Under the pieces are notes generated by a model that saw nothing but the letters and a program-made list of their open reading frames with translations, made no database searches and was not told the origin of the DNA. A stretch of 64,000 nt of DNA from the NCBI GenBank assembly GCA_963798705.1, contig CAWCTW010000003.1, forward strand, positions 620,001 through 684,000, given 5' to 3'. Positions 26,154 through 36,039 of this stretch are shown piece after piece (within the stretch, counting starts at the first letter, position 1; each line of letters begins with the position of its first letter). Both the position numbers and the translations under genes were made by a program. The stretch is from AC-56 sp963798705. Its GTDB lineage: Bacteria > Actinomycetota > Thermoleophilia > Solirubrobacterales > 70-9.

Positions 26154-26624
26154 CAGACTGATCATCCGCCGGGATACCGTGATCATGCAGGTGCACTGAT
26201 CGTGCATCGATATAGACGTTGACCGTGTGATCTGGGCTGGGAGTTGGTGTTCTCGCCGCAGTCGCTCCCGATCCCTTGCGCCGGTCTCTGCGAGTAGCGC
26301 CGCCTTGCCTTCGCGAGCTTCTCCGGGCCGATAGAAAGCCTTCGCCCAGGCCGATTCGGGTCTCGCGAGTCGGCACGCTCCCCACAGCCACAGCAAAGAC
26401 CCGAGGCCGAATTCGACCATGCCGATGAACCCCGCGATCACCAGGATCGGCCGGCGCTTGAAGAGCGCGATCGTGATGACGGGGCCGAGCACCGCCACCA
26501 CGACGGCGATCAGGATCGAGTCAAGGAGGGCGATCGCTAGCGCCGAGAGGAACTCGATTGCGAAGAGGCCGAAGAGCGCGACCTTGATTCGGTTCGTCGT
26601 TCCCCGCGGAGCTGCCGTTCTCAA
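26133..26624 (-). CDS. hypothetical membrane protein
   Basis: 163 residues from a TTG start. Three hydrophobic segments are visible (KVALFGLFAIEFLSALAIAL, ILIAVVVAVLGPVITIALF, ILVIAGFIGMVEFGLGSLLW), followed by a charged tail. The last ~30 residues overlap the start of the next broken frame and may be an artefact of a missing base. It sits between two recombinase-related regions of the element. The function is unknown. Confidence 0.5.
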   Translation of the reverse strand: MRTAAPRGTTNRIKVALFGLFAIEFLSALAIALLDSILIAVVVAVLGPVITIALFKRRPILVIAGFIGMVEFGLGSLLWLWGACRLARPESAWAKAFYRPGEAREGKAALLAETGARDRERLRREHQLPAQITRSTSISMHDQCTCMITVSRRMISLRNPVQR

Positions 26625-26665
26625 CCCGGCAGCCCTCGGCAGCTCGGTCTGAGCGTCAAGGCGCC

Positions 26666-27392
26666 TCAGGCGACCGCCTTTCGGAACTCCGCTCCGCTCA
26701 GCCGTGTGTTCGTCTCAAGGACGCTGCGGACGCTCATCGCATGCCAGCGCCCACCCTGCTTGCTCGGGATCCCGTCGGCATTGAGGCAGGCGGCGATCCG
26801 CGCATAGGACATGCCTCCGCGGCGCATCGCCTGCATGAAGTCGAGCACCACCTGCTCACCGGGGCTTTCGACGAGAAGACCGTCGACCGCGTCATAGCCG
26901 AACGGGACCGGCCCGTAGACCCGTCCCTGGTTACGCAGCTCATCCAGTGCCTCGGCGGTTCGCTGGGCGATCAGCTCGCGCTCGAGCTGGGCAAAGACAG
27001 CCGAGACGCCAGCCATCGCTCGTCCCTGGGGACTGGTCAGGTCGAGGCGGTCGATGATGCTGATCGAGGCCGACCGATCCTCTGGAGAATCGCTTCAGGA
27101 GCTCGAGGGTTTCGGCAGCATCCCTTCCCAGGCGATCCAACCGGACCACGGCGACGGCATCGCTGCGTGGTTCGCGTTGATCGAGGAGCGCGGCTACTTC
27201 GGATCCACCGGGCCTATCTGCGAGCCGACGGCTACCCGAGACACCAAGGTCCTCGATAACCGAGAGTAGGTTGGCATCCGCTGCCTCACACCAAGCCCGG
27301 ATCCGCCCCCGCTGAGCATCGAGGCTCATCCCGTTCTCGCCCTGTTCCTGTGATGAGCAGCGTACGTACCCAATCACGTTTAGGCTGCTCAC
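26666..27392 (-). pseudogene. serine recombinase (resolvase/invertase type) with one frameshift
   Basis: The catalytic start is MSSLNVIGYVRCSSQEQGEN, with Ser in the YVRCSS block, followed by VVRLDRLGRDAAETLELLKR. The frame breaks near 27080; one added base continues through SASISIIDRLDLTSPQGRAM to FAQLERELIAQRTAEALDEL, then a short recombinase helix-turn-helix (RGGMSYARIAACLNADGIPS). The corrected size is about 242 residues. It is the second serine recombinase in this element and could act in resolution or inversion. Confidence 0.82.
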
Positions 27393-27477
27393 AGTGCATA
27401 TTTTACCGGTGGGTTGTAAACGACTGTCCTCGCCGGTCGTCGGTCTCGCATCTGTGTTCCTGAAATCGGAGCCGGAT

Positions 27478-27681
27478 CTACCCTCGAGCTCGAATCAGCC
27501 ACGACGTACCGCACTCCACACATTCGATCCAGGTGCCGTAATGGGTGTACTCGATCAGCCGGAGGAGCATCGGATTCGCATGGTCGCATCCATCGGCACC
27601 GGATCGCACCGGACCCAGGTCGAAACTGCCCTTCTCCATTGGCGCTGACGTCGCAGTCGTTCCTGTGCGTTCGCCGGCCAC
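27478..27681 (-). CDS. small CxxC protein (67 aa)
   Basis: The end of this frame reads LLRLIEYTHYGTWIECVECG followed by TSWLIRARG, with CVEC plus an upstream GCDHAN forming a likely zinc-binding site. The first third is low complexity and the real start may be MEKGSFDLGP further in. No family assignment. Confidence 0.45.
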   Translation of the reverse strand: MAGERTGTTATSAPMEKGSFDLGPVRSGADGCDHANPMLLRLIEYTHYGTWIECVECGTSWLIRARG

Positions 27682-28054
27682 CGTGAAATGGTTGCGGCAG
27701 CTCCCCCAGACGAAACCAAGCTTCGAGCCAAAGCTTGGTAAAGCTCGACCCTGTCGTCATCGGTCTGACCAGGGCGCTTGAACCGCGGTGGTACTCACGG
27801 GGTCGCGACAGCGGCTTGGCACCGGCGGCAAGGGGTCCCGACCACTACATCCTCATGGCGAATACCGAAGGTCTGCTGCGCTAAAGCCGGCTAAATCATC
27901 CTCGGCGTGACCCTGCTCGTTGGCTCGCGGATCACGCTCCCGTTAGAAGGGCGCTCCACCGCCACTGACCTCAAGTGTGACACCCGTGCCTACAATCCAT
28001 CGCCGGTGGTCATCCTGCTCGCGCCCCACTTCCCGTGGTGACCGATCCTGGGTT
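27682..28054. other. intergenic, no gene recognised
   Basis: This 370-bp stretch marks the end of the integrative region. Reading both strands, no convincing gene, tRNA or hairpin was found. The AAGCTT-containing direct repeat near 27715-27740 (CCAAGCTTCGAG, CCAAAGCTTGG) is the only local structure. Confidence 0.4.
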
Positions 28055-29235
28055 ATGCCGTCTACAGGCAATCCGAACTCTTCGCGAAGGCGGATTCGAC
28101 TCCGGCGCGCCGCCGCAGTCGCCGTGCTTCTCGCGCTCGCCGCGGTGGCAATCGCCGTCGCCGAGCTCACGAACACCGACGGCGGCTCGCCGACGACGAC
28201 CGACCCGTCCGCCGCCGCCTCAGCTCCGGACCCAGTTCGCCCCCGAGCCCGCGGACAATCCGCCGGGTTATCCCCTCAGGACCGTCCGGGCTCCAACCCA
28301 GAGCGTGCTCCCGGGCAACGTGCTGATCGCCGACAAGGCGAACAACCGGCTGCTGGAGATCGATCCGTACGGCCGCGTGGTCTGGCGCTTCCCGAGGCCG
28401 GGAGATCTGGCTCGGGGCCAGACGTTCCACGTCCCCGACGACGCCTTCTACTCCCCGAGCGGCCGCTCGATCGTCGCCACGCAGGAGGACGACTTCGCGA
28501 TCAGCGCCATCGACGTCGCCAGCACCGGATCTCCTATCGCTACGGCGTCCCCGGCGTACCGGGATCGAGCGCGGACCACCTCTACAACCCGGACGACGCG
28601 CTGCTGCTCTCAGGCGGGCAGATCCTCACGGCGGACATCAAGAACTGCAGGCTGCTGGTGCTCCAGCCTCCCTCCCACTCGCCGGTCAGGCAGATCGGCT
28701 CCAGCGGGTCGGCTGCATCCACGACCCGCCGCGCAGTTCGGCGCTCCGAACGGCGCCTTTCCGGCCTCGAACGGCGACACGGTCGTCACCGAGATCACCG
28801 GCGACTGGGTCGACGTCCTATCGCCGTCGGGGCAACTGCTCCATGCGTCTTCACGCGCCCGGCTTCAGCTACCCCTCGGACACCAACCAGCTTCGGCCCG
28901 GGCGTGTTCCTGAGCGTCGACTACACTCCCCGGGGGCGATCGAGACCTTCAACACCAAGGGTCACCTGCTGTGGCGCTTCGCACCGAAGGGCGCGAACGC
29001 GCTCGATCACCCGTCGCTGGCGATCCCGCTGCCGAACGGCGACATCCTCGCCAACGACGACTACAACCACCGCGTGATCGTCGTCGACCCGAATACCAAC
29101 CGGATCGTCTGGCAGTACGGGCATACCGGTCAACCCGGCACCAAGCCCGGCTATCTCAACATCCCCGACGGCGTCGACCTCGCGCCGCCGAACAGCCTGA
29201 TCTCGGGATTCCCCAACGCGACCGCTCCCCGCTAG
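28055..29235 (+). pseudogene. arylsulfotransferase/PQQ-like beta-propeller protein, frameshifted
   Basis: Begins with an N-terminal membrane anchor (RRAAAVAVLLALAAVAIAVA). Propeller blades follow in three frames: NVLIADKANNRLLEIDPYGR, SYRYGVPGVPGSSADHLYNP, ASNGDTVVTEITGDWVDVLS and NGDILANDDYNHRVIVVDPN. The repeated ...ANNRLLEID / HRVIVVDPNTN pattern is typical of arylsulfotransferase-like or NHL propellers. At least four frame changes are needed (about 28235, 28530, 28710, 28850). With corrections the product has about 390 residues and would face the outside. The substrate is unknown. Confidence 0.65.
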
Positions 29236-29298
29236 CCGATAGCTTCACCCCAGCTCACTGGGACCGCCACCGTGGACCAACCGCAGGGCGCCGGCTAG

Positions 29299-30403
29299 CT
29301 GACCTGCCCAAAGACATCGTGAACACCTGAGGGCATTCAGGCCGCGGCTCCGCGGAGCCGCGGCCTGGCGCCGAAAAGGCATCCGGGCCCATCCCGAGGC
29401 TTGGGGTTGCTCAACGACCTCAAGCAAGGAGGACCCGGATGACCACTCACCCTAGGGCGAAGCTCGGACTTGCCGCCCGCCATCAGCTCTGTTTGTCGAT
29501 CGAGCGAGGCTCATCGATCAGGGAGACGGCGAGGCTGTTCAACGTCGCGCCGGCCACCGCCCACAAGCACTGGCACCGCTGGCGCGAATCCTCGGCCGCC
29601 GAGCGCCGCACGCTTCGCTGCCTGCACGATCGCTCAAGCCGCCCTCATCGCTCGCCCAATGAGCTTCCCGATGCCGACCAGGAGCGGATCTGCGAGGTCC
29701 GCCGCCAGACGGGTTGGGGGCCGCGGCTGATCGCCGGCGTCGTCGGCCACCCGCACTCGACCGTCCACCGCACCCTCGCCCGCTACGGCATCTCGCGGCC
29801 GCCGAGACCAAAGCGCGAGCAGGCTCGCCGCTACGAGTGGCCCTGCCCGGGCGATCTCCTGCACATGGACACCAAGCGCTACGCGCGCTTTCGTCGCCCC
29901 GGACACGCAAAGACGGGGAGTCGCTTCACCACCGGAGCGCAGATGCGCGAGCGGGTCGGCTATGAGTTCGCCCACTCGATCGTCGACGACCACACCCGGC
30001 TTGGCTACTCGGAGCTGCACGACGACGAGCGGGCGGAGACGGTCGCCGCCTTCACCCGCAGGGCGCTTGCCTTCTTCGCCGAGCTCGGGATCCGCCCGAA
30101 GCGGCTGATGACCGACAACGCCTTCGTCTACACGAAGTCGACCGAGCTGCGGGTGCTCCTCGCCGAGCACCGGATCCGCCACCTCACCACCCGCGCTCGC
30201 CGGCCGCAGACCAACGGCAAGGTCGAGCGCTTCCAGCAGACGATGGCCCGCGAGTGGGCTTACGGCCTCACCTACCGCTCATCCAACGACCGCGCCAAGG
30301 CGCTGCCACACTGGCTGCGCCACTACAACCAACAGCGACCCCACTCAGGAATCGGGGACCGGCCGCCGATCAGCCGTGTTCACGACGTGTCGGGTCAGGA
30401 CAG
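29299..30403 (+). mobile_element. IS481-family insertion sequence, copy 1
   Basis: Imperfect terminal inverted repeats (29299-29327 and the mirror at 30375-30403; 22 of 29 positions agree) enclose one transposase. The element is flanked by a 4-bp duplication CTAG (29295-29298 and 30404-30407). The same ends and length define the inverted copy at 36040-37151, so the boundaries are well supported. It lies in the stop codon region of the PQQ protein gene. Confidence 0.9.
29338..29367. repeat. 30-bp perfect palindrome in the IS481 leader
   Basis: The 30 bases are their own reverse complement and lie between the left IR and the transposase start. The inverted copy has the identical palindrome at 37083-37112. 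A hairpin this strong just inside the left end could block read-through transcription into the transposase. Confidence 0.7.
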
Positions 30404-30407
30404 CTAG
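29439..30407 (+). CDS. IS481-family transposase
   Basis: 322 residues: an N-terminal helix-turn-helix (SIRETARLFNVAPATAHKHW), then an integrase core with the DDE triad: Asp in LLHMDTKRY, Asp in KRLMTDNAF and Glu in NGKVERFQQTM. An AAGGAGG site precedes the ATG. The frame ends GQDS and its TAG stop is contributed by the flanking CTAG duplication, so insertion completes the gene. It appears intact. Confidence 0.93.
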   Translation: MTTHPRAKLGLAARHQLCLSIERGSSIRETARLFNVAPATAHKHWHRWRESSAAERRTLRCLHDRSSRPHRSPNELPDADQERICEVRRQTGWGPRLIAGVVGHPHSTVHRTLARYGISRPPRPKREQARRYEWPCPGDLLHMDTKRYARFRRPGHAKTGSRFTTGAQMRERVGYEFAHSIVDDHTRLGYSELHDDERAETVAAFTRRALAFFAELGIRPKRLMTDNAFVYTKSTELRVLLAEHRIRHLTTRARRPQTNGKVERFQQTMAREWAYGLTYRSSNDRAKALPHWLRHYNQQRPHSGIGDRPPISRVHDVSGQDS

Positions 30408-31786
30408 CGGGCCGACTTGTGACGCTGAGCTCGGTGGTCCCCGGTCCCGGCGTGCTTGGAATCGTGAGCAGGCGCGGCGCGCGTGTTGCCTCGCCAGTGC
30501 TTGTCGCCCTTTCGACCTCGGCGCGGTTTCGGCTCAAACGCTTGGAGCGTGGAGGTTCCGGTGAGGTAGATCTTCTTGCCATCGGAGATCACCGGGTTGT
30601 ACTCGCCCTGGTCGCTGTAGAAGACCTCCTGTCCCTTCTTCACGCCGTAGCCGAAGGTGCCGATGTTCGGACCGATCACCGAGACGTAGGCGGTGTTGTC
30701 GACGACGCTCGCTGAGCCGAGCACAATTCCGTGTAGGTAATGCTCCCAGCGCACTGCCCCGGTCCTTGCGTTCAGGGCATAGAAGTGCTTGTCCTCGGAA
30801 CCGATGTAGACGGTTGGCGCGGTGTGAGGCGTGTCGGCTATGGCCGGCGACGAGTAGACCTCGGCCCCGGTGGAGTGGCTCCACGCGAGCTGACCCGTCT
30901 TCGCCAGATAGCTGTAGACCCGCCCGTCGAGACCCCCGAGGTAGACGCGCCCCCAGGCCACAGTCGGCGTTGAGTACGCTCCACCTCCGGTCAAGAACCC
31001 GCCGCCTTGCGTATGGGATTGCCATTTCACCTGGCCGTTACCAGAGTCAAGCGCCCACACCTCGCCAGCGTAGTTGTCGGCGTAGAGCGTTCCGCGGTGG
31101 TAGGCAAGCGCGCCCTTTACCGGCCCGCCCGTGTGCACTCGCCAGCGCAACTTGCCGGTCTTCTCATCGAGGGCGAAGATGTCACCGGACTCGCACCCGA
31201 AGATGACCTTTCCGTTGTGGACCAGCGGCGATGATTCGCTTCGGTCAGGCAGTGGGTGCCGCCAGATGACCCTTCCCTTCTTCCTCGCATCGATCGCGGT
31301 CGCCTGCGGCGGCTCGAGATTGACGGCGAAGAGCCTGCCGTCCGAGTAGGCGGGCGAGGAGGCATTGAGGGTCCCGATCTTGCGCTTCCACTTGAGCCGA
31401 CCGTTCTTTGCCCGGATCGCGTAGAAGAGCGCATCCTTGTCCATCAAGTAGATCGTGCGGTGGACAACGATCGGCTGGAACTCGAGCAGACTGCCAGCCT
31501 GGAAGTTCCAAGCCGACCGCCCAAACGGCGGATTGAGGTGGGTTGCCGGCAAATAGCGAGTCCGGGCGGTGTCATAGCCGTACATCGGCCAGTCGAGCGT
31601 CTTTGCGGGCTTCTTGTTTGGCTTTTGCTTGTGAAAAGCAGCGTGCGGTTCAAGAACGTCGGCTGGCCGCTTGAGGGCCAGATAGGCGCCGACCGCGCCG
31701 CCGGCGACGATCAACGCACCCCCGCTGACGATCATGAGGCGTCGCCCGAGGCTGGCCGAACGCCAGATGTTCATTATGCGGGCCAC
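30404..31786 (-). CDS. PQQ-type beta-propeller protein, membrane anchored
   Basis: GTG start with GGAG upstream; 460 residues. An N-terminal transmembrane helix (LMIVSGGALIVAGGAVGAYL) is followed by several PQQ/YncE-like blades, each with the xxGxxxWxxx pattern (AKNGRLKWKRKIGTLNASSP, EKTGKLRWRVHTGGPVKGAL, ARTGAVRWEHYLHG). The blades face outside the membrane and resemble BamB or outer-membrane-assembly-like propellers, or sensor/quinoprotein domains. The cofactor-binding residues cannot be judged. The stop codon coincides with the CTAG target of the IS481 insertion. Confidence 0.85.
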   Translation of the reverse strand: MARIMNIWRSASLGRRLMIVSGGALIVAGGAVGAYLALKRPADVLEPHAAFHKQKPNKKPAKTLDWPMYGYDTARTRYLPATHLNPPFGRSAWNFQAGSLLEFQPIVVHRTIYLMDKDALFYAIRAKNGRLKWKRKIGTLNASSPAYSDGRLFAVNLEPPQATAIDARKKGRVIWRHPLPDRSESSPLVHNGKVIFGCESGDIFALDEKTGKLRWRVHTGGPVKGALAYHRGTLYADNYAGEVWALDSGNGQVKWQSHTQGGGFLTGGGAYSTPTVAWGRVYLGGLDGRVYSYLAKTGQLAWSHSTGAEVYSSPAIADTPHTAPTVYIGSEDKHFYALNARTGAVRWEHYLHGIVLGSASVVDNTAYVSVIGPNIGTFGYGVKKGQEVFYSDQGEYNPVISDGKKIYLTGTSTLQAFEPKPRRGRKGDKHWRGNTRAAPAHDSKHAGTGDHRAQRHKSAR

Positions 31787-31931
31787 CGGGAAGCTCCGTC
31801 ATCGTACGGAACGGCCCCGAAGGACTCCGAGATTCGGCCGGGTCGCCTCGCAGGAGCATTGCGAGGAACGCGCGGGGCGCTCGCCACGACGAGGTCTCTC
31901 GCCGTTTCCTCGGGGTTATCTTGTCGCGCCC

Positions 31932-33389
31932 ATGAGTCAACGCTGGCCCTATGCGCTGATCGCGATCACCGCGGTCGCCGCGATGGTGCGTTTCGCCACT
32001 CTGGGCCTCCAGAGCTACGACCACGACGAGGCGGTCACCGCGGCTCGCGTTCTTCATCCAAGTCTCTTCGACACACTCTCGTTCGTCGCTCGCGGGGAGC
32101 GCAGCCCGCCCCTCTACTACCTCCTCGCTTGGCTGTGGTCGAGGGTCTTCGGGACGGGCGAAGTCGGCCTCCGTTCCCTTTCGGCGCTCATCGGCACGGT
32201 GACGGTCCCCGTTGCCTATTACGCTGCGGCCGAGCTTGTCGACCGTCGGCGCATTGCGCTGCTGGCGGCCGGATTTGTCACTCTCAACCCCCACCTGGTC
32301 TGGTATTCGCAGGAGGCGCGCTCCTATGCCCTGATGGTCCTCTTTGCTGCCGCGGGATTTTTGTACTTCGCGCGGTCGCTAGATCGCCCGTCGCCCCGCC
32401 CCTTGGTGCTGTGGGCCGTTACTTCGGGGCTCGCGCTGTGCTCTCACTACTTCTCCGTCTTCCTGGTCATACCGCAAGCGGTTTGGCTGTTGGCCCGGAG
32501 TCGGTGGCGCCGTCAGGCAGCGTTTGCGATCGGGGCGGTTGTGATTGTCGGGCTCGCTTTGATCCCGCTGGTCGTGTCGCAGGAGGGGAGCGGTCGACGC
32601 AACGTGTTTACCCAGACTCCGCTCGCCTCACGAATCGGTGACATGAGCCTCGGCTTCGTCGCAAGTCAGGAGCCCGCGCCGTTCGCGGGCAGCTCATCCG
32701 TTGACGTGCTGCAATTGGCGGCGTCGGTCGGCGGCGCTTTACTTTTGATCACCTCGGTCACGCTGGTGGCGGTACGGGGCTCGCCAAAGGAGCGGCGGGG
32801 AGCGACGGTCGGCGCCGTGATCGGCGGGGCCGGTATCGCACCGCCGTTGCTGTTGGCCCTTGCGGGAGCCGACTTCATCAACCCGAGGAACTTGATCGGC
32901 GCCCTAGTCCCGCTCTTAATCCTGGTGGCCATCGGCTTTGGTCTGCGCCGGGGCGGCTGGCTCGCGAGCCTCGGCGGCGTTGCGACCTGTGCGCTGTTTG
33001 CTGGCGTCCTCGCCGCGGTAAGCGTCAGCGCCCAGATGCAGCGACCCGACTGGCGAGGCGCCGCTCAGACCATCAAGGCATCAGGCCCCGCCAGAGTTTT
33101 CGTCGCTCCTCATAACGGCGATGATCCGCTGGCCTACTACCTCGATGCTTCAAAGCCGCGCCCGCGCGGGCCGAAGCGCATCCGCACCTCACAAATCGAC
33201 GTCCTCAGCACCAACTACAAAGTCAAGCCTCCGCCCGGGCCGTTCAAACTCTCCAAGGAGCAAGGGCTGGCCCCGCTGTTCATCCTCTGGCGCTACGTCG
33301 CACCTCGACCCCAAGCGGTTCGTCTGGGTGATCTCTCGGGTCGCAAGGTGCTCAGCGAGCGCTCGGCGGTCCTGATTGGCGGCCCGTGA
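31932..33389 (+). CDS. GT39-like membrane glycosyltransferase
   Basis: 485 residues from the ATG at 31932. Early in the protein is LQSYDHDEAVTAARVLHPSL with the acidic DHDE pair that marks the catalytic loop of the PMT/GT39 superfamily. Roughly ten membrane helices follow, with SQEARSYALMVLFAAAGFLY in between and a soluble C-terminal domain. Family members transfer sugars from polyprenyl phosphate donors to proteins or lipids on the outer face of the membrane. The acceptor is unknown. It is divergent from the propeller gene. Confidence 0.85.
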   Translation: MSQRWPYALIAITAVAAMVRFATLGLQSYDHDEAVTAARVLHPSLFDTLSFVARGERSPPLYYLLAWLWSRVFGTGEVGLRSLSALIGTVTVPVAYYAAAELVDRRRIALLAAGFVTLNPHLVWYSQEARSYALMVLFAAAGFLYFARSLDRPSPRPLVLWAVTSGLALCSHYFSVFLVIPQAVWLLARSRWRRQAAFAIGAVVIVGLALIPLVVSQEGSGRRNVFTQTPLASRIGDMSLGFVASQEPAPFAGSSSVDVLQLAASVGGALLLITSVTLVAVRGSPKERRGATVGAVIGGAGIAPPLLLALAGADFINPRNLIGALVPLLILVAIGFGLRRGGWLASLGGVATCALFAGVLAAVSVSAQMQRPDWRGAAQTIKASGPARVFVAPHNGDDPLAYYLDASKPRPRGPKRIRTSQIDVLSTNYKVKPPPGPFKLSKEQGLAPLFILWRYVAPRPQAVRLGDLSGRKVLSERSAVLIGGP

Positions 33390-33480
33390 GGGCGTCGGAG
33401 CGTTTCTTGCAGATCCGTCTCAACGCACCATGCAGCTTGCACCAGCGCAGTGGCGCATCACACGCAACCGGTTGCCTAGC

Positions 33481-34190
33481 TGTAATCCCTGAGCCCGTTG
33501 TTTCATCCGGGCCCCCTTGAAGGCTGGGGGTGTCTACGCCACCCAGCCTCAAGGAGGTATCCGGATGAAGTTGCACGCTAACGCCGCCCTCGCCCTGAAC
33601 AAGCGGCGACTCCTCGTCCACCGCGTCGTTGAAGAGGATTGGTCGCTGACGAAGGCGGCCGAGGCCGCCGAAGTCAGCGAGCCGACCACTCGCAAGTGGG
33701 TCGCCCGTTACCTGGCCGAGGGCGAGGCGGGGCTTTTGGATCGTCCCTCGGCGGCCCATCAGGTCCACAACCGCACCCCCGAGGACCGGGTCCAGGTGAT
33801 CTGCTCGCTGAGGCGGCTGCGGATGACCGGTGCCGAAATCGCCGAGGTGCTCGAGATGCCAGAGACGACCGTCTCCGGGATCCTCACCCGCTCCGGGCTC
33901 GGCCGACTGGGTCGGCTGGGGATGGAGCCGCCGCGCCGCTACGAGCGCTCACGCCCCGGTGAGCTCCTCCACATCGACGTCAAGAAGCTCGGCCGGATCG
34001 AAGGCGGCGCCGGCCACCGGGTGTTCGGCAGGCCTCGCTACATCCGCCGCCGCACCGATCAGGCGGGCGTTAGGCGAAACACCATCGGCTGGGAGGCCGT
34101 GCACGTCTGCGTCGACGACGCGACCCGGCTCGCCTACGTCGAGGTGCTCAAAGACGAGCGGGCCACCACGGCGATCGGCTTCCTAAAGCG
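33481..34190 (+). mobile_element. truncated IS481-type element (second subtype)
   Basis: The left end begins TGTAATCCCTGAGCC directly after CCTAGC, which fits IS481-type insertion at CTAG. The right part is missing: after the second catalytic region the sequence runs into cytochrome b tail sequence near 34190. The transposase differs clearly from the copies at 29439 and 36041, so it is a separate element. Confidence 0.7.
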
Positions 34191-34218
34191 AGCGTGCCGG
34201 TGGCAGTCGTGGCGCTGA
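33565..34218 (+). pseudogene. IS481-type transposase, C-terminally truncated
   Basis: The ATG has AAGGAGG upstream. Residues 1-110 form two helix-turn-helix segments (DWSLTKAAEAAEVSEPTTRK and MTGAEIAEVLEMPETTVSGI). The core has LLHIDVKKLGRIEGGAGHRV with the first Asp and VHVCVDDATRLAYVEVLKDE, but the region with the last Asp and Glu is gone. The final few residues come from the neighbouring host sequence. Confidence 0.8.
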
Positions 34219-34321
34219 CATCGGCCACGTGCTGCTGGTGCGCCGCCACGGCGTCGTGCCGCCGTATCCCGCCCGCGCCCCCAAGGGCGCCACCCGTGGG
34301 CGCGCCGGGGAGGGCTCCTGA
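34191..34321 (+). pseudogene. C-terminal remnant of a cytochrome b-like protein
   Basis: Allowing one missing base near 34217, the frame reads VAVVALHIGHVLLVRRHGVV then PPYPARAPKGATRG and stops at a TGA that overlaps the ATG of the next gene (TGATG). A hydrophobic helix followed by a basic LVRRHGV motif resembles the last helix of actinobacterial cytochrome b subunits of the quinol:cytochrome c reductase. Everything upstream was lost to the truncated IS. The identification is an inference from this short tail. Confidence 0.4.
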
Positions 34322-34414
34322 TGGCGGGCGCAGCGGCGCCGCCTCCCGACGAGCGCGAGTGGCAGGGCGAGTACGTCCGCTACGACCTGGTCAAGGAGTT
34401 CGTCGTCGCCCTAG

Positions 34415-35393
34415 ATGATTGATTCCAAATTGCCGCCGACCTGCGAGGAGGCAAGACGAAGGGCGCCGAAGGAAGGCGTTGCTAACGCAACGTCGACCCG
34501 GAGGTCAAGATGCACGCCCACCTCGACGCCCTTCTCACGGCAATTTATGTCCTCACCGACGATTTCCTGCCTCCCCGCCAAGGTGCCGGCCGGCCACCGA
34601 GGATCAGCGATGCCGAGCTGATCACCTTGGCGATCGCCCAGGTCTTCCTGGGCTTGCCCAACGACCGTCGGTTCCTCGCCATCGCCGCCTACCGGCTCGG
34701 CCACCTGTTCCCCTACTTGCCCAAGCAGCCCGGCTACAACAAGCGCCTGCGAAGGCTCGTCCCCGAGATCCAGCGGACGATCAACTACCTCGCCTTCTGC
34801 TCGCCGGGCTTCTGCGATGGGCTGCGCCTGCTCGACTCGACCCCGGTTCCCTGCGCCGCATCGCGGCAAACGGTCCGCCGATCGGAGTTTGCCGGGATCG
34901 CCGCCTACGGCTACTGCCGCAGCCACTCCCGTTATTTCTGGGGCTTCCGCCTCTACCTGCTCTGCGCCGCCGACGGGACTCCGATCGCCTTCGAGCTCGC
35001 CCCCGCAAACGCCCCGAGCGAGAGGTCGCCAAGGAGATGCTCGAGCGGGTCCCCCTCGCCGGCCACATCGTCATCGCTGACAAGGGCTTTGCCGGCGCCG
35101 ACTTCGAGGCATGGATCGCCGGCCGCGGAGCCGAGTTCCTGCGCCCCGACCGCAACGACGAGCCTCCCCGCCACGGCTCGCTCGGGCCGATCCGCCAGTG
35201 GATCGAGTCGGTCTTTTGGACCTGCAAGGGCCAGCTCGGGCTCGAGCGCCACGGGGCACGGACCCTCCCCGGTCTCTGCGCTCGCGTCGGCCTTCGCCTG
35301 CTCGCTCTCGCGGCCGGGCTTTGGCACAACGCCGCGATCGGCCAACCCGGTCGCTCCTTCGCCGCCTACACCGGTTGATTTGGAATCAACCAT
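34415..35393 (+). mobile_element. IS982-family insertion sequence, copy 1
   Basis: The ends are inverted repeats (ATGATTGATTCCAAAT at the left, mirrored at the right with one mismatch), flanked by CTAG at 34411-34414 and 35394-35397. The length, 979 bp, is normal for IS982. Excision in silico restores the host membrane protein frame, which supports the boundaries. Confidence 0.85.
34510..35378 (+). pseudogene. IS982-family transposase, one frameshift
   Basis: The first frame holds MHAHLDALLTAIYVLTDDFL, RPPRISDAELITLAIAQVFL and LLDSTPVPCAASRQTVRRSE with the first catalytic Asp. The frame changes near 35015. The other frame then continues HIVIADKGFAGADFEAWIAG (second Asp) and HGSLGPIRQWIESVFWTCKG (Glu), ending AAYTG. 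One added or removed base would give about 290 residues, the family norm. Confidence 0.85.
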
Positions 35394-36039
35394 CTAGTCG
35401 GGATCACGGCCCTGACCGTCCTCCTCGCGATTCTCTTCTCCTCGCCCGACGACCCGCCGTCGACGATCCAGCAGTGGTCACGGACCGATCCCGGTGACTT
35501 CGTGGCAACGGCGGTCACCGAGCTCAACGGCACCAGCGAGGTGGCGACCTACGGCCCCCCGTACAACAACACCCCCGGCGCGGGACAGAAGGTGCTCGGC
35601 GTCAACACGCAGACCTGGCCCGGCGTCCATTACCGGATCGATACCGCACGTGACTTCGTGCTCGATCCCCTACGCAGCATTCCCGGGAATGCCCCGCTGC
35701 AGCGTGCGCTGAGCGCATACTCGGCGGCGTCCAAGGCGCAGCAGAAGCGCTGGACCGACGCCTACACCGCCGGGCTCAAGCGGGCGCACTTCCCGGATGG
35801 GCTTCCGAAGCTGTCCCCCGGCAACTACGGTCCCCTGGCGCCGATGATGAGCTCCCTCGCCGGATTGGCCGAGAGCGGCGGGCTCGACGGCGCCCTGCTC
35901 ACCTCGAGCCAGTTCTACCAGACCAATTACACAAAGCCACTGCTGTTCCTGTCGGGCGGCGACCTATTCCGAGTCCCGCGCCGACGCCCAGCACCTGCTC
36001 GGCGACCAGTGGGGGATGCTGAACGAGACCGGCAGCTAC

